Positions 36,786 through 48,450 are shown, numbered from the stretch's first letter. The stretch is DNA of 64,000 nucleotides from Imbricaverruca yamaguchii (GCA_034440575.1 JAOTOL010001395.1:764001-828000), one strand, 5' to 3'. Program-made: numbers and translations. Notes: generated from the letters alone by a model not told the origin.

Positions 36786-38718
36786 AGGGCCTGGCGGCTG
36801 ACGTACGGCGACCTCCGTTTATGAGGTGTGCGTCTGAAGGCATTACGGTGCATTATAGCGCCATTAACTGGACATTTCGCTGAATGGCTGCCATTACCGA
36901 GGCTGAGGTCATGACCCCGACTGTGGGCCGACAGCGGTCCTGGGCACGTGTCTGTGCTCACGAAGTACACACAGCAACATGACGACGTCCAGCTGGTATT
37001 CGGTCGAAACTGGAACAAGGCTGTTGTTCTTTTATGAGCATGCCAATCATCAAGACGGAAGGGAAATAGTTAGCTACATGAAGTATGCATTGTATATATG
37101 CACTGTATACATGCACTATACTGTGATGTATATAATGTATCTAATGAAGTATGTATGAAATACAACATGAAGTAAGGATATAGTTTATATGTAGTATACA
37201 ATGCATTAGCGGCAGGGGTGTCAATTTCGGAAGATTATTTGGGTGATCCGTGAAGCTAATGGCAGGGCCGGATTATATTGGGGGGGGGGGGGGGGGGGGC
37301 TCATTCAAAGGGTCCCAGGTTAAGCAATGACATCATTGAAGCAATGAGGAAGTCAACATAAGGGAAAGGATAAATGAGTGCTGCCTCTAAAAATACGCTA
37401 AGTTAACATCCATGATGGGTGAATAGTGATACACAGCTCTATTACTGACGGGTCCAGATGGATCATCAGGTCATTGAGGGGAGGGGAGGCACGGTGTTCC
37501 TGAGACATCACAAACTAACTGGCTGATAACCTAGTGGAACACGACAATCGATTTCTTATGCAGTTATCGCTCTACTTTGGAGTCAAATTGATGTTGTTTT
37601 AAAAGCTTATTTAGATTGCAAAAAGTGAACAATGGGTGCAATTGCAGGTGTGACTTCTGCATTTTGCAACCGATTTTGACATACCAAATCTCATTCGACA
37701 GGGAACAGACAAAGCGTTCAGCTCATGCGGGAATATAGTAACATTGATATGACACGGACGAATCTAAGATATGTAAACATTGGGATTTTTTTTCTTGGAA
37801 TATATATACATAGGATTCTTTAAAAAATCAGGGGTAGAGTTGCGTTATTCTCAGCGAAGATAATTCAGACATCATAAATTGGTGACATAGTATATTTGGA
37901 AAATGGCGGAATCAGCAAATTTGAAGAGAGAGGCAAGATGACAAAGGTAATGGTGCTTACACATACGTAGAATCTGAAGCACCATGATGTTATGCCCAAG
38001 CTGAATTTGGAATCCTTCTAAGCGAGCATTTTATCAACGTATCTTCACAGACGAAATGTGGGACAGTAGGGTGGAGGATGACTTTTCAATCCGGCATTCA
38101 TGCAGACTAAATTATTCGAGCTCAAAAGATGGACGATGACAATGCTGATGGCCTTTTTTCATAAAACAAAATACTTATCAAGTTGCTGCCACGCATCCAA
38201 AATTCGCTAAGCACTTTCCGAAGATGTTCATAGTTGTGCTACGATGTTCAGGTACCAGTTATATGCGACAATTTTTCCACTAAATATCAAGTTCTCGAAA
38301 ACATGTCTCATTTTGTCGAACTTGAAACAGCCTGTGCTCAATATATTGATGTCAAGTATTCAAGAACTCACTTCAAACTCCCAACACACTTGTCTTTGAT
38401 GTGAGTTGTGAAGTTGCGTGCAAATATCCAGAGATTAATATTATTGGTCAGAGGCTGCCTAACAATCACATCGCCTGGTGCCGCATCTAACCGACAAATT
38501 ATCACTAACTTTCAACATGTGCCCCCGAAATGTCGTTTTTGTAATATAAGAGTAAGGATCCGCAATTTAAGTGATGCTTTGTATCAGAGGAACAATAGCC
38601 AGACCTCGTCACACACACTTTATATCCGTACAGCTGGCATAGCTTACTGCGTGAACCTAGACGCCACCAGCGGCTGTGGATGTTCCAGTTGACGACGGAG
38701 TTTGGACGGACAGCTTGC
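36786..38718. other. Unique, mostly AT-rich stretch
   Basis: No gene recognised. Contains a TATA-rich ATGTATA(C/T)A cluster at 37085-37200 and an uninterrupted run of 20 G at 37280-37299. Confidence 0.5.
37280..37299 (+). repeat. Run of 20 G
   Basis: Uninterrupted G20, capable of G-quadruplex formation; the length in an assembly is often unreliable. Confidence 0.95.
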
Positions 38719-38743
38719 CGTGCGCTGAACATGCCTGAACGTG
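38719..38743. repeat. Isolated unit of the 21-bp array of 39.4 kb
   Basis: CGTGCGCTGAACATGCCTGA followed by ACGTG is the same unit as the array at 39395-39540, but lies on the other side of the LINE fragment, directly against its CTAA-type tail. Confidence 0.85.
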
Positions 38744-39388
38744 TTAGTTAGTTAGTTAGTTAGTTATTTGGGCTTTAGGGCGCATCGACCAGGGTTGATC
38801 ATTCGCGCCCATAACGTTTATCCTAGTGCTTCACGGTAGGGAAAAGTATTACCTTGGTGTGTACGTAGTTTGGAAGTTAATCGCTGCTAAGTAGCGGAAC
38901 AAGTTCCCAGAGTGTACAAGTTTTGATGTATTTCCCAGGATATCTTCGTAAGTTAACCGATCCACGTCTCTTCCAAAGAACAATCGGCGTTCTGATGCAA
39001 AATACTGACATGTGAGAAGCACGTGACGCACAGTCAGTATTTCCGGACAGCGTGGGCACCGCTGTCTCTCCTCCCCACACAGAAGGTAGTGATGGGTAGA
39101 GTATGTGTGGCCGATGCGCATCCTGCAAAGTGTGACCTCTTCTTGTCTGGACCTACGAAGGCACGACTCCCAAGGTCCTAGACGTGGCTTGACTGTATGC
39201 AACTTATTGTTGTTTCCTCTATCTCACGATCTTTGCCATTTAGTAAGTACGAAATTGGCGATTGTTGAGAAGTGGTCCCTAGCAGGAAGTAGGCATATAC
39301 GTGGGCGGGGGTGGGGGTTCCGAGCTGCCCACTTCGCCGCAGTGTCCGCGCGCTCGTTTCCCCACACCCCGATGTGGCTTGGGATCCA
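38744..39388 (-). mobile_element. 5'-truncated non-LTR retrotransposon: RNase H end, C-terminal domain and tail
   Basis: On the minus strand the fragment opens with WIPSHIGVWGNERADTAAKW (about 39330-39388), the last conserved block of an RNase H domain, and continues in a shifted frame with EVTLCRMRIGHTYSTHHYLL and CPRCPEILTVRHVLLTCQYF (about 38990-39135), the His/Cys-containing C-terminal segment typical of I/Jockey-type elements, to a stop at 38849. The 3' end is CGCCCTAAAGCCCAAATAA followed by CTAA repeats (seen as TTAG repeats at 38744-38765). A frame break near 39200-39230 shows it is not functional. The same 21-bp minisatellite unit flanks both ends, so the element inserted into that array. 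Confidence 0.85.
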
Positions 39389-39394
39389 GCATGA

Positions 39395-39540
39395 ACGTGC
39401 ACTGAACATGCTTGAACGTGCGCTGAACATGCCTGAACGTGCGCTGAACATGCCTGAACGTGCGCTGAACATGCCTGAACGTGCCTGAACGTGCGCTGAA
39501 CATGCCTGAACATGCCCTGAACGTGCGCTAAACATGCCTA
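39395..39540. repeat. 21-bp minisatellite split by a LINE
   Basis: About seven copies of GAACGTGCGCTGAACATGCC(T), with a few shortened units. Confidence 0.92.
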
Positions 39541-41099
39541 TCGAATGTGCAGGGCATGGCGTGGAATTCGCTCAGCCGTCCTGTTTTTTGGCAAAATCTC
39601 ATAAACGGGCAGTGAAATTGTAGTAAATTATTGCGACGTTGTTAAAAACTGATTAGCGAATCTCATCCGATAAATATATCTTCGTTTGGTAAACATAGGA
39701 ACTGCGATGATGCGAAGGCGATCACAAGGTCGAACGATCAAGGTCACAGAAGTTTCGTCGACGTAGTGGCTCGACGGCGAGGTGTGGCAGCCAATCTCGA
39801 CCACATTTGAACCTGAGGGCATAAATCTATGCATGATGCTTATTACGGAAGCGAGTTCACTACAACCGTAATGTACCCCTCTAAATTTTGCAGCTGCAGA
39901 TTCAGTGGTTTCCGAAATATTAGGGGGCCAATCCATTGCCTCCTCCCTCCGGTGCGCGATATGCGAGAGGGCTCGGGCGCTCGAGCTAATCTACCAGCAC
40001 AGTATCCCCATTATCTTGTCACCGATCTTACTGGCGAATGGGAGACATGGCGGAGTTTCTGCCACCAGGTGGCAGTCCAGGCGAGCGTGGCACGAAAGGC
40101 AGCAAACAGCGGCCCGCTAACGCATGGAATGTGTGTTGAGGGGTTACTGATCCTGGTTTTTAACAACTCGCGTGTAATATGTCAGTAACCATTTTACAGA
40201 TGAGTATTTGCTGTGTGTCCTTGCATCCAGCGGAGCAGGTGGGAATAAGTTCCCGGTCGATACGTCCGAGTAAAGGCATGCGCTATGAAAAAATTAAAGA
40301 GAAGCCTCCTTAAAACGATCTGAGCACTCCCATGTAGGTACATATGTGCAGCACATTTCGGTGTCTGTTTTTAGACCCTTCCATTTCGAAACGTCTGATT
40401 GTGTTACTGAGATGTGGCATGGTGAGTATTTCTAGACAAATATGCAATATGCTAATGTTTGCTTCCCGAATGCCGACGATCTTCCTCATGACCTTGAATG
40501 TCTTACGATTGGAGCAATGCCTCGTAGTGCACTGCCCCATCCCTCCCGGTGTTGGATGTGCCCTTCCAATGATTTCAACTTCTAATATTGGGCCTCAATG
40601 TGGTATCCCCGAACATATTTGGTTCTGGTCATTGACTTCATGTATTGTGCCCTCCCAGTAATTTTCAGAAACCTACACCCATGCTGAGCAGCTACCAGTG
40701 GCATTGTTGTGTGAAGAGTGCATCAATGTTCACCTTAAGAGTGCATCTACCCCAGGGACGGATACAGGAAAGCACTGGGGGCATGTTCCCCCGGAAAGCC
40801 CGTCTGACCAGAGTACCTAGCTGGGAATATTAGAGTGCAACGAGCCCCCTCGCTCAATTTTCGGCGGAATTTCTCCGAGGGAAAATGCGCCCGCTTAGGG
40901 GTAAACCGTGCTTTTTCAGTAAGGTCGAGTACACACATCACTTCTCTCAACATACATTCAGGAAAACACACACCTCCAGCAGTGGCGCCGCCACGAAATT
41001 CTTCCAGGGGGGGTCGAAAGGGGGCCTCCTGCTCCCCGAAAAGGGGCCTCCATTGTGTTAGGGCCTCCTATTGTTTTTAGGCCCTAGTATGGTTCGGGA
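39541..41099. other. Unique stretch, no gene recognised
   Basis: Short unrelated frames only (at most about 119 codons), no domain, no repeat of note. Confidence 0.5.
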
Positions 41100-41770
41100 A
41101 TGGGAAGCTGGGGGCTGGAGGGCCTCCTTTTCGTCCTGGAGGGCCTCCTTTTCGTCCTGGGGCCTCCTTTTCATCATGGGGACCTCCTTTTCGTCCTGGT
41201 GGCCTTTTCGTCCTGGGGCCTCTGTGTCAATATTTGGCACTCGCTTGATTTCTGGGGCCTCCTACCCTCTCCTAGGTGACTTCTTTTTACAAATTAGGGG
41301 CCTCCTCCTGGAGGCCCCTAATTTGTATAATCCATTTTTCGTCTTGGGGGCCTCCTTTTCATCCTGGAGGGCCTCTTTTTGTCCTGGAGGGCCTCCTTTT
41401 CGTCTTGGATGGCCTCCTTTCCATCCTGGGGGCCTCCTTTCAGTCCTGGAGGGCCTCCTTTTAGTCCTGGAGGGCCTCCTTTTCGTCCTGGGGGCCTCCT
41501 TTTCGTCCTGACGTACTTTTTTTTTGTCCTGGGGGCCTCCTTTTCGTCCTGGGGGTTTCGTTTTCGTCCTGTGGGCCTCCTTTTAGTCCTGGAGGGCCTC
41601 CTTATCGTCATGGGGGGCCTCCTTTTCGTCCTGAGGTACCTTCTTTTCGTCCTGAGGTACCTTCTTTTCGTCCCGGGGGCCTCTTTTTCGTCCTAAGGGC
41701 CTCCTTTTCGTCCTGGGGTTTCGTTTTCGTCCTGGGGGGCTCCTTTTCGTCCTGGGGGACCTCCTCAAAT
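41100..41770. repeat. ~21-bp GGCCTCCTTTTCGTCCTGG array
   Basis: About 30 copies around GGCCTCCTTTTCGTCCTGG with variable G runs, interrupted near 41225-41335 by non-repeat sequence that includes a perfect palindrome. The minus strand reads as Lys/Glu/Asp-rich strings (DEKEAP), a by-product of the repeat. Confidence 0.92.
41288..41327. other. Perfect 18-bp inverted repeat with 4-nt loop
   Basis: TACAAATTAGGGGCCTCC (41288-41305), loop TCCT, then the exact complement GGAGGCCCCTAATTTGTA (41310-41327). It lies in the interruption of the 21-bp array. Confidence 0.95.
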
Positions 41771-43431
41771 TTCGGGGGGGGGGCGCCCCCAGTCTCACGG
41801 CAGGGGGGGGGGCTATTGCCCCCTCTGCCCCCCCCCCCCCGGTGACGACGCCCCTGACCTCCAGGGACTTTCACGGTGGAGGCCCTTCGGGGAAATGTGC
41901 CCCCTCCCTCCCTCCCAGACGATTGTCACTGGATATTTATGGATCTGCCTGAGATTTCTGGATTCGCCTGAGAGGAAAATTACTTGTAAGCAGGAACAAT
42001 TTTGTAAATTGTTATGCCTTACTTCCGGACACAAAATATTCCTATTCCACTTTTGCATTACCCCATGACAAAAACCGGGCAGATGGTAAGCCAAAAATCT
42101 ACGCTGCGTGCATGATGGAATGGAATAAGAAATCAGCCAGTAAACAATATCGTACATCATGTACGAAACATCACACTGAGGACATCAGGTACACAATTCA
42201 GATCAGATCACACAATATACAGGTCCCATTAGCGGCGGGCCCAGGAGCCAATGGTGGCACGCCCATCCATCATGCAAAGGCCGAGTGCTTGGCACATGGG
42301 CATGTCCGACATTTTAAGCCTCTACTGTGATTTTCAGGGGCCCGGTCAGTTTTTTTGGGCTCTGTGACTCGCCCTTTTGGGCCCCAGGGAGATTTTTAGA
42401 GGCCCAACCTGTGTTTTTGGGTCCCCCAGCATCCCTATCGATGACCACCAAACAACTTCTCAGCCCCTTGCATGATTTTAAGGGGGCCCGGTGCGATTTT
42501 GTGGACCCAATGGTATTTGTACATCCTGAATGTAATTTTCAGGGGCCTCGTCGCAATTTTGTGAGCCCAATCATTTCCGTGTGTCTCTGCGCGACTTCTT
42601 GGGATCCGAATGTGATTTTTTCATGGGATCTGATGCGATCCTTGGGGGCCCAGCGGGATTTTTACGCGGTCCGGAGCAATTCTTTCGAATCCCGGTGGTA
42701 TTCTTGGGGGCCCAACAATCTCTCAAGGACTGTGGGAGAAAAGGGCACTGTCCCCTTTGGCCCTTCTTCAGCAGGTCATTGGCTCTACCCATACACATAA
42801 GTTACCCATATGCGAAACCAGGAACTCAGCTCCGAACTCACTACCACCAAGTAATTAATCTTAGGCAACTTCTTCCACTCCAATTTTCCGTTCTTCACAA
42901 GCGAAAGGCATGGCCACGGCTAATATATAGTAAAGGCATTTTGGCTAATGCGGCTGGTAATTTACGTCCCACACGCATGTGTCGCCGCTCTGGCGGCTGC
43001 GTCTGAAAGCTTTCGCGCGTTGTCTCCCATTGCCCACTGACTCTTACAGCCGTGGGCCGAATACCGTGCGTGTAGTGACCCTAGTGACTGCCAGGGCGGG
43101 CGCACCAACGCGGGCTTGCGCTACAACCAACTGGAAAGGCCTAGTCTACCTCAGCTGCTATCAGTAGCTCATTATATTATATCCATTGCAGCGCAAGTTA
43201 GCCGCGAAAACCAGTGGGTAATGCTCCTTTAATTCCAACAATGTGCATAAGACAGTCCCGTGACTTGGAACCTCCGTGATCCAGCATCGAGAGAAGATGT
43301 CGCCCCGAACTTATACTGGCAGGAAAGGTGGCTTTTGATGCTGGAAATTGGCGTGCGAAAACACACGATAAAGAAAAATACTGACCTATGACATTCGAGA
43401 ATGTGTAATAAGCAACAGGTGCCGTGATTTT
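41771..43431. other. Worn repeats and unique sequence
   Basis: A C/G homopolymer-rich boundary (41775-41845), then a worn ~35-bp repeat around GGGGCCCGGTGCGATTTT at about 42330-42730 (about ten diverged copies), then unique sequence. No gene recognised. Confidence 0.5.
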
Positions 43432-43779
43432 GCCCCGGTAGCTCAGTTGGTTAAAGCGCTGGCCTGCACTGGTCTCCCCTGTACTGGCAACACAGGGTTC
43501 GAGTCGCTTCGCGCGCTCGCATTTAGCCCCCAACCGGGAGTGTCAGTTGGCAGCTGGCCCGATAAGGCCGGGGACCGGCTACCGGGCGGCCGTGTCGGTG
43601 CATTGGCGGCACGATAAACTTTCGGTCTAAATTCTGCCGTTGAGCTGGAGTTCATGGATCGAGTGGTGGGGCCAGGGTTTCACGCAACAAGCTCTTCTTA
43701 GCAAGATAACCCTAGTTCCTAAGGCCGCCCCAGCAACAACTCTGACTAATTTTCATAAAGAAAATAAATACAAAAAAAT
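43432..43779 (+). mobile_element. tRNA-derived SINE
   Basis: The head GCCCCGGTAGCTCAGTTGG contains a pol III A box (TAGCTCAGTTGG, 43439-43450), and a B box GGTTCGAGTC follows at 43496-43505, spaced as in a tRNA. The expected acceptor and T stems do not pair, so it is a SINE head and not a tRNA gene. A tRNA-unrelated body of about 250 bp follows, and the element ends in an A-rich tail (43756-43778). I could not establish target-site duplications. The closest tRNA by eye is undecided (the anticodon arm is degraded). Confidence 0.8.
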
Positions 43780-44604
43780 GTGAATACATCCTGCGTCAGA
43801 CTCGCTGGCACACAACAGAGCAATGCTCAATGTGTTCAATGTGCTCTCATGTTCAATAGGATGCCTTTTCAGTCGGAGCTGACAAAGGTCGCACAACATT
43901 TCATTTCGTCAGTCAGCTACCGGCGGAGCTTCCACGACGGCATGCCCTTGCTCCAGTCGACTGCTGTCGGTATACTTTTACAGAGCCTGTGGTTTTTACG
44001 GGAAGCTCGGTCCGGCACATGCCCGCACCTAATGGAGGCAAAAACAAAGACGTCCCGCCGTCGTCCGTACAGCATGTCGTTATCGGAGATTATCTCTGAT
44101 AAAAGAAGCTGTTAAACTGTGGAAGATTGCGGAGGCGATGTCGCGGTCGGTGGCGGAACTCATCTTCCCGCCCAGCGGTGGCCAGCCGCGTGACCGGTCA
44201 GGTCCACCGAGGTCGGCCCCCGATCAGCTGATTAGACACTTGGTGTCGTGTGAACGCACCGCACACGCTACCGGGGGCGGGCACCTCTGATGCATATGCA
44301 TAGTTAATGATCGGCCTAACCTCCCACGCCCGCTTCCTAGCCTGTCGGTGTGGGCTGAACGGAGAAGAGACGTTTTACAGAAACACGAAGTAGATGTACG
44401 CGATGTGACCCCATTCAGTGGAACGGTAGATATCGGCAGCCGTCCGTGGTGGCTCCGCAGAAGCATTGCAATAGCTGCTGCGCCCACCAATGGCCCAGGG
44501 CTGCGATGAAAATTGCCACCGTCATTGTGCTGTGTCTACAGAACACGACCGCAGATTTGTGGGAATGCCGTCGGGCCTCTACACGGGATAGCTGGCGGAG
44601 TGCC
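43780..44604. other. Unique stretch, no gene recognised
   Basis: Short frames without domains; GC-rich in 44140-44290. Confidence 0.5.
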
Positions 44605-45260
44605 GACGCCCCCTCCCCCATCGTGCCGACACACTGCCATATCGTGCCGAAGCCTTCTTACTCATCGCACCGACGCTCTCTGCCCTATCGTACTGACGCT
44701 CTATCCTCATCGTACCGACGCCATCTCCCCTATGGTGCAGACGCACTCTCCCTCATCATGCTGACGCCCTCTCACCCGTCGTGCCGAAGCTATCTGCCCT
44801 ATCGTACCGACGCATTCTACTCCGTCGTACTAACGCCTTCTACTCCAGCGTACTGACGCCTTCTACTCCATCGTATTGACGCCTTCTACTCCATCATACT
44901 AACTCCTTCTACTCCATCGTACTAACGCCTTCTACTCCATCGTACTGACGCCTTCTACTCCATCGTACTGACGCCTTCTACTCCATCGTACTGCAGCCTT
45001 CTACTCCATCGTACTGACGCCTTCTACTCCATCGTACTGACGCCTTCTACTCCATCGTACTGACGCATTCTACTCCATCGTACTGACGCCTTCTACTCCA
45101 TCGTACTGCAGCCTTCTACTCCATCGTACTGCAGCCTTCTACTCCATCGTACTGCAGCCTTCTACTCCATCGTACTGACGCCTTCTACTCCATCGTACTG
45201 CAGCCTTCTACTCCATCGTACTGCAGCCTTCTACTCCATCGTACTGACGCCCTTCCACAG
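44605..45260. repeat. 23-bp minisatellite
   Basis: About 28 copies; core CTTCTACTCCATCGTACTGA plus CGC. The left third (44605-44830) is strongly diverged, the right part nearly uniform, with a recurrent CTGACGC to CTGCAGC variant that creates PstI sites. Confidence 0.95.
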
Positions 45261-45771
45261 TCGTGATGACGCTCTCTTCCCAATCGCGCTAACACCATCT
45301 CCCCCTACGTCTGACTCGAGCCGATATGAGATCTGCGCTGCTCCAGAGCACCAGCAGCGTACCATCAGCAACAAGGACCAGGGAGGTGAGCGGGGCTCAA
45401 CTAGATGCACCAGCAGCGCAGGTCCGTATCATCCGTTAATCCAGTAGTTAATTTCGGCTATTGCTACCACGGTGGACACGCTGAGCGAATCTCCAGTACT
45501 CTACAGAATTTCCACGAAGGTCTCATCCGACGGTTGTGTGCATTTCTTTTCTGGACTTGTTTAATCACCGTTTTTTTTGCCACAAAAGGTAGTCACCGTA
45601 CCTAATGACCGCATTCCAGTCCCCAGCCGTTCAAAAGTACCGCCCAGCACTGTCCGAACGCAGTGTCCGTCGGTGGCGGTGTTTAATTTCACGGGTATTA
45701 TGCTCTGTATGAAATGAAAGGAACCCAAGTTTCGGTGGTGTGGCGCGTGATAGAATAACACCCTCTGATCA
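45261..45771. other. Unique stretch, no gene recognised
   Basis: About 500 bp between two arrays. Contains a short CACCAGCAGCG repeat (45350-45420) and otherwise nothing recognisable. Confidence 0.5.
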
Positions 45772-46065
45772 CCATTCTCTACACCCCTGGCTTCTGCACC
45801 CTAGACACCTAGCTTCTGCTCTCTGCACCCCTGGCTTCTGCACTTTGCACCATTGACTTCTGCACTCTGCACCCCTGGCTTCTGCACTCTGCATTCCTGA
45901 ATTCTGCACTCTGCACCCCTGGCTTCTGCTCTCTGCACTCTGCACCCCTGGCTTCTGCACTCTGCACCCCTGGCTTCTGCACTCTGCACCCTGTACCCCT
46001 GGCTTCTGCACTCTGCACCCCTGGCTTCTGCACTCTGCACCCTGTACCCCTGGCTTCTGCATCCT
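45772..46065. repeat. 22-bp minisatellite
   Basis: About 13 copies of CACCCCTGGCTTCTGCACTC(TG), with 7-8-bp insertions of CTCTGCA type. Confidence 0.95.
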
Positions 46066-46227
46066 CCACCGCCACGGAGGAACTGCCGTACGTTTTGCAT
46101 TCTATGTGCGAAAATTCCTTTGCCAATATGTCAATGTTGTGTCCAAGTTTATAAAATTCGGGTTTCATATAAACTAACACTTTCGACAGAATATTAACAC
46201 GAACTGATGGTATTAAATCGGACCAGT

Positions 46228-46580
46228 GCACCACAGCCAACTGAACCAGTGCACACCCAACTAATTAAACTAGTGCACACACAACCAATTAAACCAGTGC
46301 TGACATAACCAATTAAACCAGAGCACACACAACCAATTAAACCAGTGCTCACATAACCAATTAAACCAGTGCTCACACAACCAATTAAACTAGCGCACAC
46401 AGAACCAATTAAACCAGTACTCACACAACCACTTAAACCAGTGCTCACACAACCAATTAAGCCAGTGCTCACACAACCAATTAAACCAGTGCACACACAA
46501 CCAATTAAACTAGTGCACACACAGCCAATTAAACCAGTGCACACACAACCAATTAAACCAGTGCACACACAGCCAGAGCC
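46228..46580. repeat. 24-bp minisatellite
   Basis: About 14 copies around CACACAACCAATTAAACCAG plus TGCT or TGCA. Being 24 bp it keeps frames open on both strands. Confidence 0.95.
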
Positions 46581-46604
46581 TTCAGATGGCCGGTGTCCAG
46601 CGGC

Positions 46605-46982
46605 GTGACGTAGTTGTCCTCGAGGCGACATCAGACAGACGGCTCGGCCTCCGGACAGGTGGTGTCGGACGGCCGCGACACTCAGCAGTGGTGGCCGGCG
46701 TCCGGCCAGCCGAGGCGACACCAGACAGACGGCTCGGCCTCCGGACAGGCGGTGTCGGACGGCCGCGACACTCAGCAGTGGTGGCCGGCGTCCGGCCAGC
46801 CGAGGCGACACCAGACAGACGGCTCGGCCTCCGGACAGGTGGTGTCGGACGGCCGCGCCACTCAGCAGTGGTGGCCGGCGTCCAGCCAGCCGAGGCGACA
46901 CCAGACAGACGGCTCGGCCTCCGGACAGGTGGTGTCGGACGGCCGCGCCACTCAGCAGTGGTGGCCGGCGTCCAGCCAGCCG
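46605..46982. repeat. 90-bp minisatellite inside an apparent coding frame
   Basis: Four copies of a 90-bp unit (cores CAGACAGACGGCTCGGCCTC and GGTGTCGGACGGCCGCG). Part of the unit (minus strand CTGGACGCCGGCCAC) resembles the sequence just past its end (CTGGACACCGGCCAT at about 46580-46602), suggesting the unit was derived from the local coding sequence. Confidence 0.95.
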
Positions 46983-47242
46983 CCGCAGTGCACCACCAGC
47001 GCGTGCAGTCGGAACTGGACGGCCGACCCGCCGCACACCAGCACCCACAGTCGCTCCGTCAGCGCCACATGAGTCAGCACTTTGCGGCGCGTGCCCGTGC
47101 CATGCTCGAACAGGAAGCGCGCCAGCGAGATGACGAGGTTGTGCAGCGGCTGCAGCAGTTGCAGCTGTCGGTCGGCGTCGAACAGCTCAGCGCGCTGCTC
47201 GTCGTGGTACCTGGTTCTGCTTCTACGATCAACCTTGACATA
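46952..47242 (-). CDS. Protein-like terminal exon of unknown identity, run into by a minisatellite
   Basis: On the minus strand a frame opens after a possible acceptor GTCCGCAG at 47243-47250 and runs 96 codons to TGA at 46952-46954. It has no Met start, so it would be an internal or last exon. Composition is strongly coding-like: third positions are mostly G or C, and the translation contains RYHDEQRAELFDADRQLQLL, LHNLVISLARFLFEHG, RRKVLTHVALTERLWVLVCG and FRLHALVVHCGGW, which reads as an amphipathic helical protein. I do not recognise the family. The last residues (LDAGHHC, stop) are encoded by the first unit of the 90-bp array. Past the array, in the same phase, an open segment resumes at 46571-46624 (LEDNYVTPLDTGHLKALA). 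Either the array expanded within an exon and truncated the protein, or it lies in an intron whose splice sites I cannot place with confidence. Upstream exons were not identified. Confidence 0.5.
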   Translation of the reverse strand, partial: YVKVDRRSRTRYHDEQRAELFDADRQLQLLQPLHNLVISLARFLFEHGTGTRRKVLTHVALTERLWVLVCGGSAVQFRLHALVVHCGGWLDAGHHC

Positions 47243-47424
47243 CTGCGGACTATTGTCGAATATTAACCAACCCTTTCGAATGAATCTATAGTTTCAATAT
47301 TTTCTGGCCTATGCCGATATTTCACGTCGTTATGGAATAGTAAGCACATGAAATTTGTAAAGAAAAGACACTGATTTCCTGGTCTTCATTTACTGCACAC
47401 CACGCACACCGTTTGGTGAGATCT

Positions 47425-48450
47425 CGTGGCGGCAGTGGGCAGTCCCAGAGTGGGCAGGGCAGTGGGCAGTACCAGAGTGGGCAGGGCAGTGGGCAGTCCC
47501 AGAGTGGGCAGGACAGTGGGCAGTCCCAGAGTGGGCAGGGCAGTGGGCAGTCCCAGAGTGGGCAGGGCAGTGGGCAGTCCCAGAGTGGGCAGGGCAGTGG
47601 GCAGGGCAGTGGGCAGTCCCAGAGTGGGCAGGGCAGTGGGCAGTCCCAGAGTGGGCAGGGCAGTGGGCAGTACCAGAGTGAGCAGGGCAGTGGGCAGTCC
47701 CAGAGTTGGCAGGGCAGTGGGCAGGGCAGTGGGCAGTCCCAGAGTGGGCAGGGCAGTGGGCAGTCCCAGAGTGGGCAGGGCAGTGGGCAGTCCCAGAGTG
47801 AGCAGGGCAGTGGGCAGGGCAGTGGGCAGTTCCAGAGTGGGCAGGGCAGTGGGCAGGGCAGCGGGCAGTAACAGAGTGGGCAGGGCAGTGGGCAGTCCCA
47901 CAGTGGGCAGGGCAGTGGGCAGTTCCAGAGTGGGCAGGGCAGTGGACAGTACCAGAGTGAGCCGGGCAGTGGGCAGTCCCAGAGTGGGCAGGGCAGTGGG
48001 CAGTTCCAGAGTGGGCAGGGCAGTGGGCAGGGCAGTGGGCAGTCCCAGAGTGGGCAGGACAGTGGGCAGTCCCAGAGTGGGCAGGGAAGTGGGCAGTACC
48101 AGAGTGAGCAGGGCAGTGGGCAGTTCCAGAGTGGGCAGGGCAGTGGACAGTACCAGAGTGGGCAGGGCAGTGGGCAGTCCCAGAGTGGGCAGTGCAGTAG
48201 GCAGTACCAGAGTGAGCAGGGCAGTGGGCAGTTCCAGAGTGGGCAGGGCAGTGGGCAGGGCAGCGGGCAGTAACAGAGTGGGCAGGGCAGTGGGCAGTCC
48301 CACAGTGGGCAGGGCAGTGGGCAGTTCCAGAGTGGGCAGGGCAGTGGGCAGTACCAGAGTGGGCAGGGCAGTGGACAGTAAAGAGTGGGCAGGGCAGTGG
48401 GCAGGGCAGTGGACAGTATCAGAGTGGGCAGGGCAGTATTCAGGATGCTG
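47425..48450. repeat. 27-bp minisatellite with 12-bp sub-units
   Basis: About 38 copies around GGGCAGTGGGCAGTCCCAGA plus GTGGGCA, with extra GGGCAGTGGGCA 12-mers. A block of several units with the TAACAGAG variant occurs twice (about 47815-47940 and 48220-48345), showing segmental duplication inside the array. The plus strand reads Gly-Ser-Gln repeats; I treat these as artefacts. Confidence 0.97.

Noticed and set aside
38744..38769. Telomere-like TTAG repeats
   Set aside because: They are the CTAA-type tail of a minus-strand LINE; the arthropod telomere unit is TTAGG.
43432..43510. Functional tRNA gene
   Set aside because: A and B boxes are present but the acceptor and T stems do not pair; it belongs to a SINE.
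46194..47266. 284-codon minus frame and 226-codon plus frame
   Set aside because: Both use phases other than the protein-like exon at 46952-47242 and are dominated by the 90-bp and 24-bp repeats.
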